A DNA stretch of 50,124 bases from Gemmatimonadota bacterium. GTDB taxonomy: Bacteria > Latescibacterota > UBA2968. Every line of letters starts with the position of its first letter. The first letter of the stretch is position 1. The position numbers and the translations under genes were made by a program. Positions 43,667-50,124 of the stretch are shown piece by piece. Where the stretch lies: assembly GCA_009838845.1 (NCBI GenBank), contig VXRD01000033.1:1-50124 (forward strand), written 5' to 3'. The notes under the pieces were generated by a model that ran no database searches, was not told the origin of the DNA, and saw only the letters and a list, made by a program, of their open reading frames with translations.

Positions 43667-44581
43667 ATGTATAGATTTTTCATTATGGCTGGTGTTTTAT
43701 TGCTGTGCGCGTGTGGCGGAGGCGAAACGCCGCCGGTTGAACAGGATAAAAAGCTGGTGGTGTGTACGACCGGAATGGTCGGCGATCTGGTGCGCCATGT
43801 TGCAGGGGATCGCGCTGAGGTGATTTCCCTGATGGGGCCTGGAATTGACCCGCATTATTACAAGGCGACGCAGGGCGATTTGCAGAAACTGTCTCGAGCG
43901 GATGTGATATTTTACAATGGTCTCTTTCTGGAAGGCAAGCTGGAAGGTATTTTTGAAAAGATGGCGCGCAGCAAGACGGTGATTCCAGTATCGCGGGATA
44001 TTTCCAAAGAGAGGCTGCGGAAACCGGTTGCTGGAAAAGGGGAGCACGATCCACATATCTGGTTTGACGTCAGCATGTGGGCAGAGACCCTGTCCGTAGT
44101 TGTCCAGACGCTGAGCGGGCGTGACGCCGATGGTGCAGGTGTGTTTCGCGCCAATGCCGAGGCGTATCGCAAGCAATTGCTCGATCTCGACGCCTGGGCA
44201 AAAGCGCAGATTGGGCGCATTCCCAGCGACCAGCGCGTGTTGATTACAGCACACGACGCCTTTGGATATTTTGGTCTTGCTTACGGCATTGAAGTGCGCG
44301 GGCTTCAGGGAATTTCGACTGTGGCCGAATACGGCGTCAACGATGTGTCGCTGCTGGTAGATTTTATCGTCAAACGGCGGGTAAAAGCCATTTTTGTGGA
44401 AAGCAGTGTGCCCGAGCGTTCGATCAATGCCGTGCGCGAAGGGTGCAAGGCGCAGGGATGGAATGTTGCAATTGGTGGAACTCTGTATTCCGACGCGATG
44501 GGACCTGCGGGCAGTGGGGCCGATACGTACATCGGCATGGTAAGGTCAAATGTGAACACAATTGTCGAGGTATTAAAATAA
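43667..44581 (+). CDS. Metal ABC transporter substrate-binding lipoprotein (Mn/Zn cluster A-I type)
   Basis: 304 aa. Signal peptide with lipobox LLCAC (Cys about residue 16). Metal ligands as in TroA/MntC/PsaA: His in IDPHYY, His in DPHIWFD, Glu in FVESSVPE and Asp in LYSDAMGPAG. The Glu/Asp pair leans toward Mn(II)/Fe(II) rather than Zn-only proteins, which use a third His; no His-rich loop is present. Captures the metal outside the inner membrane and delivers it to the permeases downstream. GGAGGG precedes the ATG. Overlaps the ATPase start by 1 nt. Confidence 0.93.
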   Translation: MYRFFIMAGVLLLCACGGGETPPVEQDKKLVVCTTGMVGDLVRHVAGDRAEVISLMGPGIDPHYYKATQGDLQKLSRADVIFYNGLFLEGKLEGIFEKMARSKTVIPVSRDISKERLRKPVAGKGEHDPHIWFDVSMWAETLSVVVQTLSGRDADGAGVFRANAEAYRKQLLDLDAWAKAQIGRIPSDQRVLITAHDAFGYFGLAYGIEVRGLQGISTVAEYGVNDVSLLVDFIVKRRVKAIFVESSVPERSINAVREGCKAQGWNVAIGGTLYSDAMGPAGSGADTYIGMVRSNVNTIVEVLK

Positions 44582-45366
44582 TGTTACACGCAGTTGATGA
44601 ATCGGTGACGCCCATTCATATTCACGATATGACGGTGGCGTATCACAAGAAACCCGTTCTTTGGGATGTGGATCTCGCGGTGCCAGAAGGCAAACTCGTG
44701 GGGGTTGTGGGTCCAAATGGCGCGGGCAAGAGCACGATGATCAAAGCCATTATGGATCTCGTGCCCAAGGCTTCGGGGTGGGTCCGCATCTACGGCAAGC
44801 CCTATTCGCGCATGCGTCAGGCCATTGGCTATGTGCCACAACGCGAGTCAGTGGATTGGGATTTTCCCATCAATGCCTTAGATGTGGTGCTGATGGGGCG
44901 TTATGGCCACGTTGGTTGGGTGAGGCGTCCGGATAAAATTGACAGAGAACTGGCTGAGGAAGCACTTGAAAAGGTCGGTATGACCGATTTTGGGCATCGG
45001 CAGATCAATCAGCTTTCGGGGGGCCAACAACAGCGGGTTTTCTTGGCACGCGCTCTGGCTCAAGATGCACAAATTTATTTGATGGACGAACCCTTTGCCG
45101 GCGTGGATGCGGCGACCGAACGCGCCATTATAGACATTTTGATGGATTTGAGGGCGCGAAAAAAGACCATGCTGGTTGTACATCACGATTTGCACACGGT
45201 GCATCAGTATTTTGACTGGCTGGTTTTGATCAATATGCGGATCGTTGCCGCGGGAGAGACGGAAGGTGTGTTCACAGAAGATAATTTGAACAAAACTTAC
45301 GGCGGACGGTTGACGGTGCTTTCCGAAGCCGCACAGGCTGTTGCCCATCACCAGCGGGGTTTATGA
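44581..45366 (+). CDS. Metal ABC transporter ATP-binding protein
   Basis: 261 aa from the ATG at 44581 (overlaps the upstream stop as TAATG; the frame is open further upstream but not used). Walker A GPNGAGKST, Q-loop YVPQRESVDWDFP, signature LSGGQQQR, Walker B IYLMDEPF and switch His VVHHDL. Typical of the MntB/ZnuC class. Powers uptake through the two permeases encoded next. Confidence 0.96.
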   Translation: MLHAVDESVTPIHIHDMTVAYHKKPVLWDVDLAVPEGKLVGVVGPNGAGKSTMIKAIMDLVPKASGWVRIYGKPYSRMRQAIGYVPQRESVDWDFPINALDVVLMGRYGHVGWVRRPDKIDRELAEEALEKVGMTDFGHRQINQLSGGQQQRVFLARALAQDAQIYLMDEPFAGVDAATERAIIDILMDLRARKKTMLVVHHDLHTVHQYFDWLVLINMRIVAAGETEGVFTEDNLNKTYGGRLTVLSEAAQAVAHHQRGL

Positions 45367-45367
45367 A

Positions 45368-46654
45368 GTGATTTGGGACGCGACATTTCAACTGGTTTTG
45401 CTCGGTTCGCTATTGATCGGGGCAACATCGGGCACACTGGGTGCATTTGCCGTATTGCGCCGGCGCAGCCTGTTGGGCGATGCGCTGGCACATGCAGCAC
45501 TTCCGGGCGTTGCGCTGGCATTTCTGTGGTCACAGAGCAAAGCATTGCCCATTCTGCTTTTGGGAGCGACAATTTCCGGTGTGGTGGGGGTGCTTATTAT
45601 CGAAGCCATTGTCTATTACACGCGCATCAAAGCAGATGCTGCGCTGGGCATTGTGCTTTCGGTCTTTTTTGGTGGGGGTATTGTGTTGCTCACGCATATT
45701 CAGCAAAGCGAGGTGGGCAATCAAAGTGGTCTGGATAAGTTTCTTTTTGGGCAGGCAGCTTCCATCGTGCGCGCTGATCTGTATGTGATGTGCATTGTGT
45801 CTGCGCTGGTTATGGTTGCGGTTTTTCTTTTTTTCAAGGAGTTTAAGGGACTCATTTTTGATCCGGAGTTTCTATCTTCACTGGGATTTTCCCAGCGTGT
45901 GGTCGATCTTTTGCTAATGGGGTTGATCGTGCTTACCGTTATGGTGGGGCTTCAGGCTGTGGGAGTTATTCTCATTGCTGCGATGTTGATTACCCCCGCT
46001 GCTGCTGCGCGGTTTTGGACAGATCGGCTGCATGTGATGGTGCTGGTGTCGGGTATTTTGGGTGCGTTATGCGGCGCGCTGGGCGTTGGTCTGAGTGCGC
46101 TGGCACCCCGAATCCCAACGGGTCCAGTGATGGTGCTGGTTGCAACGGCTGCATTTCTCGTTTCTGTGCTGATTGCCCCCAGGCGTGGAGTGCTCGCCAG
46201 GTGGGCACGGCTCAGGGCAAATGTTTTGCGGGAGAACGGTCAGCATTTTTTGCGGGCATATCTCGCGCTGCAGGTACGGGATAAGCGGGAGGTCGTGTTG
46301 GCGGACCTCGCCAATGAGCTTCAGCTGCCGCTTTACCGCGTGCGTCGAATTGCAAAGCGTCTCGGCCGTGATGGATGGGTGAACACGCATAATGGTGCGT
46401 GTTCTTTGACGGAACGGGGACACAAAGAGGCGAATTTTGTGGTAAAGTCCCATCAGCTATGGGAATATTATCTGGTTTATCGGTCTATCCTGGAGGTGGA
46501 TCACGTGGATAGATCCGCCGATGAGGTCGAACACATTTTAACGCCTGAGATTATTGAACAGCTTGAACTGATTCTGGCACAAGAAGGTATAGATGTTGTT
46601 GGAGATATCCACAAAACACACAGTGGCTATCGGAGGACCGGCGAAGATGGATGA
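45368..46654 (+). CDS. Metal ABC transporter permease fused to DtxR-like C-terminal domain (1)
   Basis: 428 aa from a GTG at 45368 that has GCGGGG upstream; an in-frame TTG at 45341 inside the ATPase is the alternative. ABC-3 permease about 1-280 with eight or so membrane segments and the motif RRRSLLGDALAHAALPGVALAF. A cytoplasmic tail of about 140 residues resembles DtxR: winged helix (REVVLADLANELQLPLYRVRRIAKRLGRDGWV), then HQLWEYYL and ADEVEHILTPE, matching the dimerisation/metal helices of the MntR-like gene downstream (HRLLELYL, ADRLEHVISEE). Ordinary permeases end after the membrane part. Confidence 0.9.
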   Translation: MIWDATFQLVLLGSLLIGATSGTLGAFAVLRRRSLLGDALAHAALPGVALAFLWSQSKALPILLLGATISGVVGVLIIEAIVYYTRIKADAALGIVLSVFFGGGIVLLTHIQQSEVGNQSGLDKFLFGQAASIVRADLYVMCIVSALVMVAVFLFFKEFKGLIFDPEFLSSLGFSQRVVDLLLMGLIVLTVMVGLQAVGVILIAAMLITPAAAARFWTDRLHVMVLVSGILGALCGALGVGLSALAPRIPTGPVMVLVATAAFLVSVLIAPRRGVLARWARLRANVLRENGQHFLRAYLALQVRDKREVVLADLANELQLPLYRVRRIAKRLGRDGWVNTHNGACSLTERGHKEANFVVKSHQLWEYYLVYRSILEVDHVDRSADEVEHILTPEIIEQLELILAQEGIDVVGDIHKTHSGYRRTGEDG

Positions 46655-47921
46655 GTTTTGGGGACCATTTTGGATTGTGCTTGCAGGCGCGCTGGCCGGA
46701 GCCTCGTGCGGTTTGTTGGGTGCGTATCTCGTGTTGCGCAAGATGTCGCTTTTGGGCGATGCGCTAAGCCATGCTGTTTTGCCGGGCATTGTTATTGCGT
46801 TTCTGCTTTCGGGCAGTCGCGATGTGATTCCGATGTTTATTGGTGCTGCTATATGTGGGGTGATTGCCACTGTGTTGATTGAGACATTTCACCGCAGGTG
46901 GCGCGTGCAAGAAGATTCATCGATAGGCATTACTTTTACAGCGCTTTTCGCGCTGGGGGTTGTTTTGATCACGGCATTCGCCGGGCAGGTCGATCTAGAT
47001 CAGGAATGCGTCCTTTACGGAGAGATCGCGTACACGCCCTGGGATCGCCTGTTCTGGGGAGAATGGGACTTGGGACCGCGTCCAGTCTGGATTCTCGGAA
47101 CGGTCTTTGCGCTTAATATCGCGCTTGTTCTGGTGTTCTACAAAGAGCTTTTGATCGCGTCTTTCGATGCCGAGATGGCGCTTTCTGTGGGCGTGAGTGC
47201 CACGCTGGTACATTATATGCTGATGGGAGCTGTTTCTGTCACAACAGTAGCCGCATTTGAGTCCGTAGGGGCTATCCTCGTTGTGGCAATGCTGATTGTT
47301 CCCGGCGCTTCGGCTTATTTGTGGAGCGATCGGCTAAAAGTCATTTTGATGTTGTCTGCTTTGATGGGCGTTATTTCCGCAATAGCCGGATATTTTCTCG
47401 CAGGGGTTTGGAATAGCTCTATTGCCGGGGCTATGGTCGTGGTTATGGGTGTGCTGTTTGCGCTTTCCCTGATTTTTGCACCCCACTATGGGTTGTTGGG
47501 GCGATTTGTGCGGCAGGTGCGGCTCTCTCTGAGGGTTGCGCGAGATCACGTCTTGTTGAAGTTGCTTCGCGAGCGAGAATCGCAGCGCGTATCCGCGCTC
47601 AGTTGGGGCGATCTGGTCGATACGGCTGCGCGTTGGGTGTCTGGTATTGCGATTCGGTCGTTGATGTGGCAAGGGCTAATAACGCGGGAAAATGGGCATT
47701 TTTCACTGGGGGAACAGGGCGTTATACACGCGACCAGATTGCTCCGCAATCACAGACTTTGGGAGTCCTACCTGAACCAACTGGGGCTTCCGCCAGATCA
47801 TGTACACGCCCCTGCTGACGCGCTGGAACACTTTACAGATGACCATTTGCGGGAAGAAATTCTGGCGGCATTGCCCAATATCGCAATTGATCCACAGGGC
47901 AAGCGCATTCCCGATGGATAG
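46647..47921 (+). CDS. Metal ABC transporter permease fused to DtxR-like C-terminal domain (2)
   Basis: 424 aa from the ATG at 46647 (GGAGG 10 nt upstream), overlapping the first permease by 8 nt. ABC-3 permease about 1-290 with LRKMSLLGDALSHAVLPGIVIAF. The tail (about 300-424) is again DtxR-like: a winged-helix part (VSALSWGDLVDTAARWVSGIAIRSL split here as a diverged helix pair), HRLWESYL, ADALEHFTDDHL, and an end IDPQGKRIPDG matching VDPHGAPIPRKDG at the close of the second domain of the MntR-like protein. The SH3-like third domain is absent. The winged helix is more diverged than in permease 1. Confidence 0.88.
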   Translation: MDEFWGPFWIVLAGALAGASCGLLGAYLVLRKMSLLGDALSHAVLPGIVIAFLLSGSRDVIPMFIGAAICGVIATVLIETFHRRWRVQEDSSIGITFTALFALGVVLITAFAGQVDLDQECVLYGEIAYTPWDRLFWGEWDLGPRPVWILGTVFALNIALVLVFYKELLIASFDAEMALSVGVSATLVHYMLMGAVSVTTVAAFESVGAILVVAMLIVPGASAYLWSDRLKVILMLSALMGVISAIAGYFLAGVWNSSIAGAMVVVMGVLFALSLIFAPHYGLLGRFVRQVRLSLRVARDHVLLKLLRERESQRVSALSWGDLVDTAARWVSGIAIRSLMWQGLITRENGHFSLGEQGVIHATRLLRNHRLWESYLNQLGLPPDHVHAPADALEHFTDDHLREEILAALPNIAIDPQGKRIPDG

Positions 47922-47984
47922 GATGTGCTTGCCTGTACGTGAGGTTTATCTTACTTTTTGTGATGGTTATTTGAGGAGATGAAT

Positions 47985-48662
47985 ATGATCAGTCAATCGT
48001 CACAGGATTATTTGAAAACGATCTACAAGCTGACACACGGGCAGAATCCCGTCGCTTCTGTGACGACTTCTCTCATTGCAGAGCACAGGGCTGTTGCTCC
48101 TGCTTCGGTCACCAATATGCTGAAGAAACTCGCCGCGATGAAGTTGGTGGAACACACGCCCTATCAGGGCGTTGTACTTACATCGACGGGAAAACGCATT
48201 GCCCTTGAGGTCCTTCGCCACCACCGTTTGCTCGAGCTATATTTGTCAGAGGTGATGGGATTTGATCTGGATAAGGTCGATGAGGAGGCGGATCGATTGG
48301 AGCATGTGATTTCTGAGGAGTTTGAAGATAAAATTGATCGAATGCTGGGGTATCCGACAGTCGATCCTCACGGTGCGCCGATTCCGCGTAAAGATGGTTC
48401 GATAGAATACGACCACTACCTGTGTTTGGCAGATATTCCCGCAGGAGAAAACGTGCTCGTCAGACAGGTAAGTGATCAAAGCGCGGAGATGTTGCGCTAT
48501 ATGGCGACGATGGGTATTAAACCCAATGTCGAGATCGAGGTGGTGGCGCGCGCGCCTTTTAACGGCCCGCTGGAAATCGTGGTCAATGGCGAGGCGACGT
48601 ATTCACTCGGGCTTGAAGTGGCTGCACATATTTATGTTTCATCATTGGGGGAAGATGGCTGA
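47985..48662 (+). CDS. MntR/DtxR-family metalloregulator, full length
   Basis: 225 aa from the ATG at 47985 (GAGGAG 6 nt upstream; an ATG at 47979 abuts the ribosome site). Winged helix about 5-70 (VTTSLIAEHRAVAPASVTNMLKKLAAMKLV), metal/dimer helices with His79/His80, Glu84 and ADRLEH (Asp103, Glu106, His107), and an SH3/FeoA-like third domain (about 140-222). Carboxylate rather than Cys at the primary site resembles Mn-responsive MntR. Last regulatory gene of the ABC transporter operon; probably represses it with Mn(II). Confidence 0.9.
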   Translation: MISQSSQDYLKTIYKLTHGQNPVASVTTSLIAEHRAVAPASVTNMLKKLAAMKLVEHTPYQGVVLTSTGKRIALEVLRHHRLLELYLSEVMGFDLDKVDEEADRLEHVISEEFEDKIDRMLGYPTVDPHGAPIPRKDGSIEYDHYLCLADIPAGENVLVRQVSDQSAEMLRYMATMGIKPNVEIEVVARAPFNGPLEIVVNGEATYSLGLEVAAHIYVSSLGEDG

Positions 48663-48663
48663 T

Positions 48664-50124
48664 ATGGGCAGGGTTGTTCTTTTTTTGGTGGTTGTTTTAT
48701 TGGCGGGCGGATCTGTGCATGCACAAGTTCCGCCCATTTTTGCGCCCGGGACCGAATTGCACGATATTTATTGCCGTGCGTGTGCCCATTTTTTTCCCGA
48801 GGTTTTGCCCGCTGATAGCGAGTTTCGGCTGGATAGAGCTATTTGTGGGACATCGGCAATAAGGGGTTTGACCGCGAATTGGGATCGATTGCCTCCCGCA
48901 GCCAAGGAGGCATTTGCGTTTCTCCAGCAGCGTCCTGTTCTGAGTCATTCAATTCTGTCTTCGGGGGGGCATTTCAAGATTCACTACAATACTGTGGGGA
49001 CACACGCTGTTGCTCCAACAGATGCAAATGCCAATGGCGTTCCGGATTATGTCGATGAAGCCGCGCGCGTCTTTGAGTCGGTTTGGGATTTGCAGATCAA
49101 TCAATTGGGCTATAATCCTCCTCTGTCTGATGGCGATAATGTTTACGACATTTATATCAAAAATCTCGCCGTTCAGCAGGCGTATGGTTTCACATATCCG
49201 ATTGCATATACGGAATTGACGACGCCGAGTTATATGGAGATTGACAATAATTTTACGGATAATATTTATCCTGTAAATTCACGTGGATTCAACGGGTTGC
49301 GCGTGACGGCTGCACACGAGTTTTTTCACGCGATTCAATTTGGGTATTATGCCGATTTTGCCGCTGCATGGTGGCAGGAACTCACGGCGGTATGGATGGA
49401 GGATGTGGCCTATCCCGACGTGAATGATTTTTATCAGTACATGAGTTGCCCGAGCAACTTTTCGTGTTTTTACGACGATCCCGAAGCCTCATTGGACAAG
49501 TTTTCTGGTAGTCTCCATCCTTTTGGCGCGTCGATTTTTGCCCATCACATCGAGCAGGTTTACGGTGCAGATGCGATCAAGAGTGTTTGGGAGTTGCTCA
49601 AAAGACGCGATCCGAGTAGATATAGTTTGTCGCTTATTGATGATGGGATGCCATTGGGCGGATTTGCCCAGGTGATGCCGCGGTTTGCCGCGTGGAATTA
49701 TTTGACTGATTTGCGCACGCGCCCCGGATATTATGTTGAGGCGCGCGATTTGCCTTCGATAAAGCATACCAATATATTCCTCGGCACAGGTGGTTCTTTT
49801 GAAGGGTCTGAGACGGTTGATCATTTGGGAGCGACGTATTTGCGCGTGGCAACTTCAAATATCGCTGGCGGGCTTCGGGGGATGTTTACACTGGATGACC
49901 GGGGACAGTGGCAGTTGCTGGTTATGCTGATTTCTCCGTCTGGTATTGAGCTATTGTGCCCGCGTGGGACAACGGTGGTGATTCCAAGAGCCAATCGCTT
50001 TGACGAGGTGGTATTTATTGTGATGGAGACATCGCTTTCGGGCGAAAGACGGCGCGTGAATTACACGGTGTCAATAGGGGGAAGTACGGCGACGGATCTC
50101 GTATGCGATGTCGATGGTGATGGG
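48664..50124 (+). CDS. Secreted HExxH metalloprotease-like protein (3' end outside window)
   Basis: At least 487 aa, open to the window edge. Signal peptide about 1-20 (VVLFLVVVLLAGGSVHA). Zinc motif HEFFH (His218, Glu219, His222) with a third ligand candidate Glu239 in WWQELTAVWMED, a gluzincin-like arrangement. Before it, the region DANANGVPDYVDEAA resembles the Asp-rich approach seen in MXAN_6640-type putative metalloproteases. The visible end, VCDVDGDG, is how the dockerin-like modules of the other two secreted proteins begin, so one is probably cut off by the window. Starts 1 nt after the regulator stop; co-transcription is possible. Confidence 0.85.
   Translation, partial: MGRVVLFLVVVLLAGGSVHAQVPPIFAPGTELHDIYCRACAHFFPEVLPADSEFRLDRAICGTSAIRGLTANWDRLPPAAKEAFAFLQQRPVLSHSILSSGGHFKIHYNTVGTHAVAPTDANANGVPDYVDEAARVFESVWDLQINQLGYNPPLSDGDNVYDIYIKNLAVQQAYGFTYPIAYTELTTPSYMEIDNNFTDNIYPVNSRGFNGLRVTAAHEFFHAIQFGYYADFAAAWWQELTAVWMEDVAYPDVNDFYQYMSCPSNFSCFYDDPEASLDKFSGSLHPFGASIFAHHIEQVYGADAIKSVWELLKRRDPSRYSLSLIDDGMPLGGFAQVMPRFAAWNYLTDLRTRPGYYVEARDLPSIKHTNIFLGTGGSFEGSETVDHLGATYLRVATSNIAGGLRGMFTLDDRGQWQLLVMLISPSGIELLCPRGTTVVIPRANRFDEVVFIVMETSLSGERRRVNYTVSIGGSTATDLVCDVDGDG

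Overview
The window is bacterial, gene-dense (no gene-free stretch over 300 bp) and of moderate GC. It looks like one scaffold of a free-living or host-associated aerobic heterotroph. Three sulfatases, five Gfo/Idh/MocA oxidoreductases, a phytanoyl-CoA-type dioxygenase, an enolase-superfamily enzyme and secreted proteins with dockerin-like DxDxxGxVDFxDFL modules together recall uncultured lineages such as Latescibacterota or Poribacteria. That placement is inference from gene content; there is no rRNA or other phylogenetic anchor in the window.

Layout. (1) 0-9.7 kb, housekeeping: radC, a SAM hydroxide adenosyltransferase (DUF62) gene, a convergent pair of HAD genes (one fused to a YvcK/CofD-like domain), comF, then a glycolytic operon pfk-gap-pgk-tpiA followed by secG and tRNA-Leu(GAG). 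The phosphofructokinase carries the pyrophosphate-dependent signature residues. (2) 9.7-28.2 kb, accessory catabolism: a secreted BNR_4-type propeller protein, a SixA-like phosphatase, then two groups of sulfatase, Gfo/Idh/MocA, enolase-superfamily, S9 peptidase, esterase, dioxygenase, chelatase and MFS genes. A REP/BIME-like paired-hairpin repeat occurs three times here and was not seen in the other parts. One sulfatase resembles animal arylsulfatase K. (3) 28.2-37.0 kb: a large secreted subtilase with FG-GAP-like repeats and a C-terminal dockerin-like module, a CBM9-like protein, a GAF/transmembrane protein followed by a c-type cytochrome lipoprotein, and SRAP, amidohydrolase and Gfo/Idh genes. 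(4) 37.0-40.1 kb, minus strand: a double-length UxaA-like protein and, just downstream, a gene best read as an ArsC/Spx-like selenoprotein, with an in-frame TGA at the first Cys of the CxxC motif and a perfect SECIS-like hairpin behind it. (5) 40.3-50.1 kb, metal homeostasis: a short DtxR-type regulator, feoA, feoB and a FeoB-associated Cys-rich peptide; then an Mn/Zn ABC transporter (binding protein, ATPase, two permeases), a full-length MntR/DtxR regulator and the start of a secreted HExxH metalloprotease. Both permeases carry a cytoplasmic C-terminal domain like the winged-helix/metal-binding part of DtxR, with the metal-ligand motif kept.

The strongest candidates for undescribed biology are the twin permease-DtxR fusions, the predicted ArsC-like selenoprotein, the HAD-YvcK fusion beside a paralogous HAD gene, and the paired-hairpin repeat. 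All calls were made by reading sequence; no database search was run.
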